Of a DNA stretch of 64,000 nucleotides, positions 36,301-47,089 are shown piece after piece. A program made the position numbers and the translations under genes. Positions within the stretch are counted from its first letter, which is position 1. Each line of letters begins with the position of its first letter. The notes under the pieces are model-generated. The model had not been told where the DNA came from, did no database searches, and saw nothing but the letters and a program-made list of their open reading frames with translations. The DNA comes from Hormiphora californensis (taxonomy: Eukaryota; Ctenophora; Tentaculata; Cydippida; Pleurobrachiidae): assembly GCA_020137815.1 (NCBI GenBank), contig CM035350.1, positions 3,914,418-3,978,417 on the forward strand, read 5' to 3'.

Positions 36301-38744
36301 CACTAGGTGGACCCCACTAACTCACAACCCCCCTCCCACTAGGTGGACCCCACTAACTCCCAACCCCCTCCCACTAGGTGGACCCCACTAACTCACAACC
36401 CCCCTCCCACTAGGTGGACCCCACTAACTCCCAACCCCCTCCCACTACGTGGACCCCACTAACTCCCAACCCCCTTCCCACTAGGTGGACCCCACTAACT
36501 CCCCCCCCCCCTCCTACTAGGTGGACCTCACTAACTCCCAACCCCCTCCTACTAGGTGGACCCCACTAACTCCCAACCCCCTCCCACTACGTGGACCCCA
36601 CTAACTCCCAACCCCCTCCCACTACGTGGACCCCACTAACTCACAAACCACCAGCCACCAGGTGTACCCCAGTAACTCACAACCCCCTTCCCACTAGGTG
36701 GACCCCACTAACTCCCCCCCCCCCTCCTACTAGGTGGACCCCACTAACTCCCAAACCACCACCCCACTAACTCTCAACCCCCTTCCCACTAGGTGGACCC
36801 CACTAACTCCCCCCCCCCTCCTACTAGGTGGTCCGTCATCTGGAGGGCACTCTCGGGGAGCTGGAGGTGGGTTCAGACATGGTGGTTTCCATTTCCGGAC
36901 CGCAGACGACATATTTGCAGAATTTTTTGGTGGCCACGATCCCTTTTTCCAGAGTTTTCCAAATATGGGCAGACATGGTAGTAGTAGATCTTCCTCCAGA
37001 CCAACATCAGCACGACATGCCAGTCCGTTTATGACGTAAGCATTGTTGCAACCTTCTGACACACCATGCATTGAGTCGCTTGACACTGTGTGCGTGAAAG
37101 TATGAATGCAATGGGATGCAATTCAAACCATGCACTTGCGAAACTTTTTTAATGAAATTCATACTTTTTTAATGAAATTCATACATCCGTGAAAGCTGAT
37201 GCCATAATAGGGGTGAATCCGTAACCAAGTTTGATAATTGGATCCCAATGCAGGTTTGATAATGATGACTTTATGGGTGGAGGATTTGGACATCCCTTTG
37301 GAGGTGGAATGATGTTCTCATCATTTGGAAACGGTGGCGGCGGATTGTAAGTGTCTTTTTTACATTAGGGGGTATGTATAAACCCGGATAGTCAGGATAA
37401 TAGGTATTTTCAGGATAGCCTAGAGGACGACCCGGGATATCTGGGCTCTATTATCTGATCTTGTCGGGCTATACAAGTTATCTGGGCATGATCACCAGAA
37501 TATTCCAGCTCGTATATGCTGGAATAGCTTTCCTAAAATTACCTATTATCCGTGCTATCCGGGTTTATACATACCCCCTATTCTTTCTAGGCCTGTTGTT
37601 TAATCTCCGTTCTATATGATCCATCTAGCCTGATATTTCACCTCTCTACTCATTCGCAAGCATATTATACTGGTACTAGCTAAATTAGACCTGCATACCT
37701 CTATCTTTTCTTCTCACACAAAACTATTTTACTGCACTTTTATACGTGAACAGTATATAGTACTTGTCAACGCCGCGAAGACAGGGAAGTGTGAAACCTA
37801 ATATTAGTTCAGAGAGGGAGATCTCATTTTCCCAGTTTGCTTCGGGAACTTCCTCACTCTCCCTCTCGTGTGTTGTGTGTGTCTGTATGTACCCTAGTGT
37901 CTGCATGTACCCCACATTACAGAAGTTACACCATTATAACAAACATGACCCGCTTTTAATTGCTCACCGCCTTTACCCATAGAACCCTTCTCCAGTCTAC
38001 CACTTACCAACACACACACAGACACACACACACTCTGTCTAACCCAAATCTCTATCTCCACAGCAGTTCTATGAGCTCCACCTCTATGGGCGGTGGGTTC
38101 GGAGGGGGTGGTGGAAGTTTCACCTCCTCTTCCACCTCTACCACCATCAGGAATGGAAAACGCGTTACAACCAAACGGGTAAGAAGTTTTTTATGACATG
38201 CTTGTCAAAAACAAATATATTTGTTCTACCGAATTGGTCAATCTCAATTCTCAAGTTATATTTTAGGTATCGCTTATTTTGACTGTGATATCTAAATGTA
38301 ATCGATTGTATGATTTAGACACTACGTAGTATTGTGCAATAGTAGATTGATTTGTGTGTTTGACAAAGGGAGAGATAAAAGGAGAGAGAGCGAGAGGGAT
38401 AAAGGAGGGAGAGATAAAGTGAGATAGAGAGAGAGAGAGAGAGAGATAAAGTGAGAGAGAGATAAAAGGTCGATGAGAGATTGATAGTCGACTTCAACCA
38501 GATAGAGAGACACAAAATAAGTTACTGAACATGCAATATGTTCATTTTATTAGGCCCCTAAACGTCTAATAAACGTTCTCTGCTAGAAGTTCTGTCACTA
38601 GGTTTACCAGCTACATCTTTCACTGTTATTGTCATTCAGGTTGTTCAAAACGGTGTGGAAACAGTGACGGTTGAAGAGAACGGACAAGTTATCTCGCACA
38701 AGGTCAACGGTCACGAACAAGCAGAGAGAATAGGATACCATTGA
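33309..38744 (+). CDS. DNAJB6: DNAJB6/DNAJB2-type J-domain chaperone
   Basis: Seven exons: 33309-33406, 33560-33669, 33879-33929, 36828-37035, 37254-37346, 38064-38178 and 38640-38744. The J domain is at the N-terminus ([27 protein letters not shown] with the HPD triad, YDLYGKEGL). It is followed by the Gly/Phe region with [17 protein letters not shown], a Gly-rich FGGG segment, and a Ser/Thr stretch ([20 protein letters not shown]) before [12 protein letters not shown]. This order is characteristic of DNAJB6/DNAJB2, which recruit Hsp70 and suppress aggregation through the Ser/Thr-rich segment. The exon 3-4 intron (2.9 kb) is almost entirely a splice-acceptor minisatellite. No frame breaks. 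Confidence 0.93.
34068..36827 (+). repeat. Splice-acceptor minisatellite filling DNAJB6-like intron 3
   Basis: About 75-78 units of 35-36 bp. Each has CACTAAC (a good branchpoint match), a C/T tract, CTAG or CCAG, and then GTGG or GTGT, the first bases of the real exon at 36828 (GTGGTCC). Every unit is therefore a complete 3' splice site. A higher-order duplication of about 1002 bp is present: the stretch ending near 35032 recurs ending near 36034. A few runs of ten or more C occur close to the exon. Confidence 0.95.
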
Positions 38745-39040
38745 TTCTCACACCGTATACATATGCTGGTGAGTTTGAGTAGACGCAGCGCGCGGTGTCA
38801 CTTTTGGGGAATTTACCGCGCGAGTGTGAGAAAATTCGAGAGATTTGCGCACCTCAATCCTTTCAATTTCCTTGAAGCTTGACCAGCTGGCTTCTTGACA
38901 TTGCATCATCTTTTTCAGACGGAGATACCAAGGGATAATTATCACAAAGAGCAGAACGGATCCCTACCTTCCCAGTCACTCCTAAAATGACCTACAGCTT
39001 CATGGAATTTAGGGGATAAAATACTGTCCGAAAATCTGAT
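38745..39040. other. Intergenic between convergent genes
   Basis: 3' flank of the DNAJB6-like gene. No exon is supported. Confidence 0.4.
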
Positions 39041-39966
39041 AGTAGAGTCGATAACTACATCGACCTCTCCCAATTGTCCCAGTTTTTGTCACATCTGTTT
39101 GGAGCCTCGACACGACCTCTAAACAGGTGTTACTTTTTCACAAACTGTTTTCATCTTGGTGTAATCAGCAGTTGAAATGTTGCTAATCATAACAAAAACC
39201 TGACTAAATTTTTTCAACTTGGGGTAAAACCATGGGTGTCAAAAGTTAGGTCTAGGTCCCCTGAGTAACCATCCGGAGACTCTAAGAGATATTTCAAGCC
39301 GTTCTCCCGTAATCATTAATCCCGGTGGAGAAAAAAATACAATGCGGACGTACGTGAGCGCTGGCAGGCTGTTTACATGTTATTGTATGTCTCTCACTCT
39401 CTCTGGAAAAACCGCACGTGCGGTTGCGCCGCGCGAGATAACTCTTTCTCAAGGGGGAGAAAAGAGAGAGACGTTACAAAGTTTGAAACTGACATCAGTT
39501 TCAAAAACCTGATGTAAGTTTCAATTTAGCAACTGGAGCGGGACCAGTTACAAAGTTTGAAACTGACATCAGTTTCAGATACTGATGTCAGTTTCAAATT
39601 AGCAACTGGAGCGTAACGTTATACATTAAAGTTGAGGTTGTAGGCAATTGCACGTACGTCCATACTCAAATATGTGCTCTACCGGGATTAATGATTACAG
39701 GAGAACGGCTTGAAATATCTCTTGGAGTCTCCGGATGGTTACTCAGGGGACCTAGACCTAACTTTTGACACCCATGGTTTTACCCCAAGTTGAAAAAATT
39801 TAGTCAGGTTTTTGTTATGATTAGCAACATTTCAACTGCTGATTACACCAAGATGAAAACAGTTTGTGAAAAAGTAACACCTGTTTAGAGGTCGTGTCGA
39901 GGCTCCAAACAGATGTGACAAAAACTGGAACAATTGGGAGAGGTCGATGTAGTTATCGACTCTACT
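39041..39966. mobile_element. Palindromic (foldback) element, about 926 bp
   Basis: Near-perfect 285-bp arms, 39041-39325 and 39682-39966, begin AGTAGAGTCGATAACTACAT and end with its complement. The 356-bp loop holds a tandem GTTTGAAACTGACATCAGTTTC duplication and further inverted pieces (GGACGTACGTG). No ORF. A target duplication is not clear (at most AT). It lies between the convergent DNAJB6-like and RS/RRM genes. Confidence 0.85.
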
Positions 39967-40411
39967 ATGATCTAAGAGAGATCATATCCCCGTGTGATTG
40001 TTTATTTGTGTCATTCCAGCCCCTTCAAAACCAATTTGAGTGTTTTCGAAACGTTAAAAAACTATAAATTTAGTGTCGTAACGAAAAAAAAGAAAAGATG
40101 GTAAGAGTTTATAATATACAGAGTCACTACTAAAATCTCTTGCATCATTGGTTGTCACACTCTCTTCTATTCCCAGTCAAATAAGTTAAAAACGATCCCT
40201 ACACACACTCTCTGTCAGACAAAAGATTGTATGGTTATTTTCCTTGTTTGTTAGAAAACCATGGTTCATATATCCCCGCTCTCTCACTTTCTCTAGGAGT
40301 AGAAAGAAAGAGGGCCAATGGGAACTCATGGACGGTAGTAGGAAATGTCAGTTGTTCAAAAACAAGTATCCACATGTCCTACACACAAACTAAAAAGGAA
40401 GTCCATTGATA

Positions 40412-43400
40412 TCAACTAACAGGAATGGGAGGGTTCGTCGTTTCTTCCGTCGGTGATGGTGCTACTTGGTCATGTTGTTGGGGTTTATCTTTCTTCAGGG
40501 CGTTCAGAAGGATGTCAAAGGTGCTTGGTGGTGTTAGGGAATCTGAGAGAAGGAGGTGTTAGGGAATCTGAGAGAAGGGGGTGTTAGGGAATCTAAGAGA
40601 AGGGAGAAGAGAGTGTTAGGAAATCTGAGAGAAGGAAGGGTGAGCAAAGTTGGAATCATCGCTAAACCAACTAACCAACCTGCTTGTGGTGAAGTGGTAG
40701 GTGAAGAGCTTGGTTCTTCTCTATCGTCCTCAGGAGTTCTCTCTTCAACAGACGGCTCTCTCCGCAGAGAAACATCAGTTGAAGACCCCATCATCCCCTC
40801 CCTCCTTCCCCTGTAAGCCTGGAATGCCCGGTCTGCCTCGGATGGGCGACTAAAAATGATGCATGCCGATCTGAAGAGAAAAGTGAAGAATTAGGATGGG
40901 TGTTGGCAGGGCGAATCTAGTCCTACTCCTGCTAGAGAGTTACAAAAAGCAGCGGCCTACCTTCGTTTTCTGATTTCAAGTTTGGAAACGTCTATAATGG
41001 TTCCATAGTTCCTAAAATGATCGTACAAGTCTCTTCTGGAGGTATCCCGACCAAAGTGTTGCACAAAAATTGCAGGCCCAGAAATATTGAAACCCTGTAA
41101 TGATGTTGTACAGAGGGTGTTTTTGGGTAAAGGTCTGCAGGGGGTGTTTCTTGGCAAACTAAAAGGCGATATTTAATCCTCTAACTGCAATCATGTTCGA
41201 TGAAGTCAACAGATGACAGCATTGATGGGTGGTGAAATGCGCTGGAATGAGAGACCTCGCGCGCGCGCCCGGCAAGAGTGGTGTGACCGATTGCTTTTCA
41301 CAGAGATAGCTCACTCTCAACGAGGTGTCAGTGTCAGCATCGGCCACACAACACGTGCAGGAGGGGTGGGGACTGGGGTCGGGTCCAGGGTGAGTTTTCT
41401 TGGGGATTGGATTGGGACAACTATAAAATAGACGATAAATTGGCAGAGACGTGAGTCCAAAGAATCTAGATATACCAATCACGATTTGCTTTCTCCATCC
41501 ACTTACGTCGACTTCCGACGGGCTAAGAACCCTCCACTCGTGTGGTTGTAAAACTTCGGGTTCCCGTTTTAGCTCTAATTCTCGTTTCAATTCCCTCTTG
41601 TCCTCTCGTTTTCGACGTTCCTCTTCTTTTCTGATGCGTTCCCGTTTCTCTTCCTTTCTCTCTTCTTCTCGCCTTCTTTTCAACTCTCGTTCCCGTTCGG
41701 CCATCTTTCGTCTCCGTTCAACTTCTTCCTTCAGCTGTCTCTCCTCCTCCCTCTTTCTCCTTGCTCTCCTCTCATCATCTCTCCTCTCGTCAGTCAGAAT
41801 ATTTAACAAATCCTCCTTAGCAGACTTGGCTTCCTTTAGAAGTCTCCTAGCGTTCTCTTCCGTCTGTCTAATCTGGGCCTTCAAATGGTCGATAGCACTG
41901 CTACTTGTTTGAGGTTCTCGCGACTTGGTCCGACTTGATTCTACACGTGCTTTGGATCGTGCTTGGTCACGTGACAGTAACTCTCTTGCATCTCCACCCT
42001 AGAATGGGGAAGGGTCAGATAAATAGGGAGAGGGATTGTAGACTTTCTAAAACACATGGTGGGGTGCTAAAATGTGAAACACAGGTCGAATGGGAACCAG
42101 CCCCGAACCAGTATGTGTTTCAAGTTTAACTTACCTCGGCAACAATTCTCCGTAGTGTAACACGTCTAGCTGCAGGTTCACTGGCCGATATGGACCTGGA
42201 TACAACCCTGACCTCAGAGCGGGGTGCTGCTGCTCTCCTAGGTGAGATGGTAGTTCTGTGCCGTCTGGGTGATCTTCTGGGTGATCGTCTGGGTGATCTT
42301 ATCCTCCTACTGGGTGAGGCCCTTCTGGGTGATACTCTTCTGGTAATAGGTGAGGCCCTTCTGGTAACAGGTGAAGATCGTCTAACAGCGGGTGAGGCCC
42401 TTCTAACAGCGGGTGAGGCCCGTCTCGAAGAGGGTGAGGCCCGTCTAGAAGAGGGTGAGGCCCGTCTAGAAGAGGGTGAGGCCCGTCTCGAAGAGGGTGA
42501 GGCCCGTCTAGAAGATGACCGTCTGACTCCACTTGATGAAGCCGTTCTTCTGGGAGAGACGCGTCTGGCTGGGGACCCCCTTCTAGATCGTGATGATCTA
42601 ACACGGGATGGAACTCTCCGGTCAGGGGAGGATCGGTCTTCTTTGCTAACTCTAGCTCTCTTCTTGGAAGAGGATCGGGAGGAGGATGTCCTACGGGGCC
42701 GTACCGCCCTGATAGGGGTAGAGGGTGTCAAGACGAGGTGTAGAGGGTGTCAAGACGAGGGGTAGAGGGTGTCAAGACGAGGGGTAGAGGGTGTGAAGAC
42801 GAGGGGTAGAGGGTGTCAAGACGAGGGGTAGAGGGTGTCAAGGATAGGGGTAGAGGGTGTCAAGACGAGGGGTAGAGGGTGTCAAGACGAGGGGTAGAGG
42901 GTGTCAAGACGAGGGGTAGAGGGTGTCAAGACGAGGGGTAGAGGGTGTCAAGTTTAGGGGTAGAGGGTGTCAAGACGAGGGGTAGAGGGTGTCAAGACGA
43001 GGGGTAGAGGGTGTCAAGACGAGGGGTAGAGGGTGTGAAGACGAGGGGTAGAGGGTGTCAAGACGAGGGGTAGAGGGTGTCAAGACGAGGGGTAGAGGGT
43101 GTCAAGACGAGGGGTAGAGGGTGTCAAGACGAGGGGTAGAGGGTGTCAAGTTTAGGGGTAGAGGGTGTCAAGACGAGGGGTAGAGGGTGTCAAGACGAGG
43201 GGTAGAGGGTGTCAAGACGAGGGGTAGAGGGTGTCAAGTTTAGGGGTAGAGGGTGTCAAGACGAGGGGTAGAGGGTGTCAAGACGAGGGGTAGAGGGTGT
43301 CAAGACGAGGGGTAGAGGGTGTCAAGACGAGGGGTAGAGGGTGTCAAGACGAGGGGTAGAGGGTGTCAAGACGAGGGGTAGAGGGTGTCAAGACGAGGGG

Positions 43401-44538
43401 TAGAGGGTTTCAAGACGAGGGGTAGAGGGTGTCAAGACGAGGGGTAGAGGGTGTCAAGACGAGAGGTAGAGGGTGTCAAGACGAGGGTGTCAAGACGAGG
43501 GTGTCAAGTTTAGGGACGTGGAAAAACAGATGAGATTACAAATTAGATTGAGGGAAAAGATGCCACATCATAATAACACGAAGTGGTCTATTCTCTAAAC
43601 CATCTGGTACCTGTTCTCATGGCTCCTTCTTCTCTCTCGTTTCCTTTGTTCCGACCTGCGAAGGATAGGGATTAGAACGAGCTTTGTCCTCCTTATTATT
43701 AGTTGAATGTTTTATAAGGGAGGTCCTTAGTTGAATGTTTTATAAGAGAGCTAGCTGGACTGAGTACATGTTGGTGAGCTGGAGGAGATGGAATCCAGGT
43801 GTGTGCTTGTGTGTGTGGAGCTTGTAGACCTTATAAAAGTCTCCCTACCGCCCCAACTACAATTATCTCCATCTCTCTGTCTCTCTCTCTCTGCTTCTCT
43901 ATCTTTATCTCTCTCTCTTCTTCTCTCAACCTCTATCTCTGCTTCAAGACACGGGAAAAGTGAGGTGCTAGCTCAGCTGGTACCCTCCACACACCTCCAA
44001 CAAGCGAGATTTATAGCACCTATAATTATTAAATTTCGAGAGTTTTCTAAATCTCGATGATCGATCTCCTCTCTAAAAGTAACAAATATCGAAATAGGAT
44101 TTGTGCCAATATTTCACCAGGTACCAGGTGCTGTCCTATCTCACTTTAGTGGATCATGATATCTCACCCCCCCCCCCTATCTAAAAACTAAGTCACTCAC
44201 TTGCTCTCAGAAGAGTGTTCACTATTGGGAGGGGAGGGATAGATCCGTAACGGTACAATCTCACCACCTAAACAAAAAGGAAATGTTAAAATGTTGCAGT
44301 AGTCAAAACAATGCCAGCTGTTATCCGTACTGGATGACACCATGTCAATAATGGGGGAAAGTGTTATTTTCACTATTAAATACAGAGGAAGTGTTATTTT
44401 CACTATTATCAACTGAAGGGGGAAGTGGTATTGAGAATGGGGGCTATAAGTACCTGTCAAAAGAGAATCCTCGCTTTGCAGCCAGGCTGATATTTCATCC
44501 TTGTTGATTCCAACACCGGAAACGTCGTGTGCTGACAT
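40412..44538 (-). CDS. RS-domain and RRM protein (splicing-factor-like)
   Basis: Eight minus-strand exons: 44454-44538, 44201-44267, 43611-43655, 42135-42708, 41507-41998, 40961-41094, about 40681-40870 and 40412-40542, with compatible phases. The N-terminus (MSAHDVSGVGINKDEISAWL) is followed by a large RS domain with tandem RRASPSS repeats, a charged coiled coil (exon 5, Glu/Arg/Lys-rich), then a single RRM (IFVQHFGRDTSRRDLYDHF, IIDVSKL, CIIFSRPSEADRAFQAYRG). The composition fits a nuclear SR-related factor; I cannot name the orthologue. Exon 7 needs one extra base in a G run near 40803 to stay open, probably a sequencing deletion. The RS repeats, intron 3 and the last intron are all tandem-repeat-rich. 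Confidence 0.82.
40543..40650 (-). repeat. Four tandem splice acceptors ahead of the last RS/RRM exon
   Basis: On the minus strand, CTTCTCTCAG (or CTTAG) followed by ATTCCCTAACAC, the exon start, appears with exon-start positions 40624, 40592, 40567 and 40542; the last is the one that joins the coding exon. The unit also contains CCTAAC, a branchpoint-like element. Offsets of 25, 50 and 82 are not multiples of three, so use of an upstream copy would shift frame. Confidence 0.88.
42716..43510 (-). repeat. 22-bp minisatellite filling intron 3 of the RS/RRM gene
   Basis: About 36 units of GACGAGGGGTAGAGGGTGTC-AA on the plus strand; in transcript sense each is a pyrimidine-rich ACACCCTCTACCCCT block. 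A few units read AAACTT instead of the CGTCTT sense sequence. The last unit runs directly into the acceptor ATCAG at the exon 4 boundary (42709-42711), so the array abuts the 3' splice site, but internal units have no AG. Confidence 0.95.
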
Positions 44539-44830
44539 TGATACGATCTGGAGAGAGAGAGAGAGGGTGGGGTGGATGGCAGTGAAATTAGGAAGTGTCC
44601 CAATAATTTAATTAAATAGTCACAAAGACAAGGAAATACACTCTGTCTAGGTCTACATCGTGAATCGCGATTACCTTGCTAGACCCGCAAAGAAGAGTTA
44701 GAACTTAACAACTACTGTATCATCACTAAGGCAATTAATACCGTGGACATGTCATGAACATCTCATGAACACTAATGTGTTTTCGGACCTTCAGTGACGA
44801 TTTATAAAACACTCCCTAATAAGGTGTGCC

Positions 44831-45115
44831 CTAAGCGACCCCTACTTCGTTCAATACCTCAGTTCCAGGTGGTGGTGGTTCATCATCCAGTTCATCCAGG
44901 TCATCTTCCTGGTCATCACCTGCTGTGACAGCAAGGTCAGCTAACTCATCAAAATCTTCATACAAATCTTCCTTTACTTGATCATCTTCATCTTCTGCTT
45001 CTTCCTCTTCATCGTCTCCTAGATCTTCTACATCAACAATGGAATCATCTTCTTTCTGAACTTCTTCCTTGTCTGATGTTGGTGATTCTTCACAATTCAC
45101 TGGTGATGATGTCAT
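44831..45115 (-). CDS. Small highly acidic hypothetical protein
   Basis: A 94-residue ORF from ATG 45115, with almost half its residues Asp or Glu and a Pro-rich DDEPPPPGTEVL end. No domain is recognised. The nonrandom composition and clean start and stop suggest coding sequence, possibly a single exon of a longer gene or a small acidic chaperone-like protein. It lies at the edge of the transposon block, 290 bp upstream of the RS/RRM gene on the same strand. Confidence 0.45.
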   Translation of the reverse strand: MTSSPVNCEESPTSDKEEVQKEDDSIVDVEDLGDDEEEEAEDEDDQVKEDLYEDFDELADLAVTAGDDQEDDLDELDDEPPPPGTEVLNEVGVA

Positions 45116-45474
45116 ATTTCTAGTTTTGGAAGAGTGGTTAAGACTCTAGTCAGGGCCCCTGGGGAATCCAGTGGGGACTGGGGATAGGGCTTGTAATATT
45201 CAATCATGAAATTGATGGGGCATGTCAACCTTAGAAGGTAGCACATGCCACATTTTACAGGTCCATCGTCACGTGCAGAATATGGCGAGTATCAACCCAC
45301 AAGGCGGCGTTTAGTATTTCGGGACAAGAGCAGCAGACACCAGGCCGGTGAAAATACTTGATAGTTGATGGGGCATGTTTTTGATGTTCAAGACTCGAAA
45401 GGGCGCGATTATAATCTGGGTGTCTAAAGTCGGATTTTTTGAAACTGTCGCACCCCTGAAATAACAAAATTTGC

Positions 45475-45583
45475 CATATCTCCGATTCCTGATAAGATAG
45501 ACTTGAAATTTGGAGGTTCGGAAGAACTTAGCAAGATCTTCGTAACCTCCAAATTTCAAGTTTCTATCTCATCAGGAACCGGA
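45475..45583. repeat. Hairpin repeat inside the family A-like element
   Basis: CATATCTCCGATTCCTGATA...CTTGAAATTTGGAGGTT faces its complement. Same family as 31121-31236; the matching copy in the unexpanded relative is at about 51594-51701. Confidence 0.85.
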
Positions 45584-46044
45584 CTTATAGTCATCCATAT
45601 AATAAATCCCATAATGTTAGTCAGTCTGTCCGTTAATTGGTTTTTCAAACTCCTCCCACAGTTTTTGAGCTAGACCCCTAAAAATTTGTACACGGGTACC
45701 TTGGACCAAGGCGGATGTAAGTACGGGCTCAGATTTTTGATCCGATCTTTACAGCAGTGACGTCACGGGGTGACGTCATTGCGACAAAAAGACCTACATT
45801 TTTCAAACGCTTCTAAGACCCTGAAAACGGCTCTAAATCAAAAAACTAACGCAATAGTGGGGAAAGAGAATCGTTTGAACTTCATTTTACTTGATAGCGA
45901 TTTCCCGTAACTCAATGTTTAAGGGTCGTAAATCGCGTCGGGAAAGTTAAAAATGCCAAAAATACGATATTTTTCACCGTAGCCACCCAAAATCTTATCC
46001 AATCGATATGAAACTTGGTCGCTATGTGAATTTTAATGTCCTTA

Positions 46045-46242
46045 GGGATCCCTAAAAAAGTTCAGTATTTACACAGCGTTTACACCAGAGCGCTGTGATT
46101 GGCTGAAATTTCTGACGATGGAAAATTTAAGCCAATCACAGCGCAGATTTCAAAATTTTTCTTCCCACGCTACCGTGGGAAAAACTGAAATGGCTTAACT
46201 GGTGTAAACGCTGTGTAAATACTGAACTTTTTTAGGGATCCC
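46045..46242. mobile_element. TA-type MITE, family C copy 1
   Basis: 198-bp palindrome with ends GGGATCCCTAAAAAAGTTCA and complement. Preceded by TA and followed by TT (one base changed from TA). Inner arms contain GCTGTGATTGGCT and its complement. It lies within the 45595-46951 insertion. Confidence 0.85.
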
Positions 46243-46345
46243 TTTTGGCCAGGGGTTCCCGGAAAACGGATTGGCAAGATGAGAACTGACCGGAGTCGGG
46301 AGTTCTTATAATTCACGAATTTGGAATTTTTCGTCGACTTTTTTT

Positions 46346-46618
46346 GGAAAACGTTAAAATCTGGGTGCCTTTCATTGCTAACAATTCGTAGTTTTGGCGC
46401 GCGCGACGGGTTAGGGCTATCCGTTAGGGTATGGTTAGGGTTTGGTTTGGGGTTATCGGTTAGGGCTATCGATTCTCTAACAGATACCGTTTAGTTTATT
46501 CAAATTGGCCATATGGTTGCGTGGCTATAGCCGTTTGAAAAAAGTCGGTCTAAGTGTACTCTTTTGGTAGCGCGCACCTGTATACACGCTGCAAGGCACC
46601 CAGATTATAATCGCGCCC
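46346..46618 (+). mobile_element. MULE-like MITE family A, full-length copy
   Basis: 273 bp from GGAAAACGTTAAAATCTGGG to ATTATAATCGCGCCC, flanked by ACTTTTTTT on both sides (46337-46345 and 46619-46627). It contains the TTAGGG-like motifs and sits inside the 45595-46951 insertion. Confidence 0.92.
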
Positions 46619-47089
46619 ACTTTTTTTTGCGACATAAAACGCGAGGAAATTTTCAATGAATTTTAAAATTTTACACTGCGCGCGTAATTTTAGGTTCTGC
46701 GCGGCGTAAAAAAGCAGCGCTTTTTTGGGAAATTTCGCGCGTTACAGTAAATGATTTACCCGCCTCGCCGTTTTTCAAAAACCCAATGTGTATGATAGGA
46801 GCGGTTAGATCACCATTGAAAAGCGCTGCCTTATCCCGCGCTGCGCGTGGCGCAGAACAGGGGCCAGCAACGTTTATTTGCCAAAGATCACCACGTGGTT
46901 AAAGTCGCGTGCCACCCCTTTTTGCGCATTGTCATAGCTCGGGTACTCTAGTTTAAAGAAACTAGAAAACTCTAAAAAACGACAGTTATTTAAAATCAGA
47001 CTATACTCCATTTTTTTTCAACTGTTCACCCCCCAAAGTCGTGCGCGGAATTGTTTTGCGCGTCTATCAGTGATAGTATCACATGTTAA

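Noticed and set aside
34230-36391. Pro/Thr-rich ORFs of 62-219 residues ([11 protein letters not shown] repeats)
   Set aside because: They are translations of the intronic 35-36 bp array of the DNAJB6-like gene. Open frames arise from the C-rich, stop-poor unit.
34068-36827. CRISPR-like array
   Set aside because: Units are contiguous without unique spacers and the context is an animal intron; this is a minisatellite.
42190-42765. 191-residue plus-strand acidic ORF
   Set aside because: It is the antisense shadow of the RS-repeat exon of the minus-strand RS/RRM gene, which has splice sites and downstream exons in phase.
45255-45559. Conserved 70-82 residue ORFs, repeated at 51373-51677
   Set aside because: Identity between the two loci reflects a duplicated transposon segment containing a hairpin, not protein conservation.
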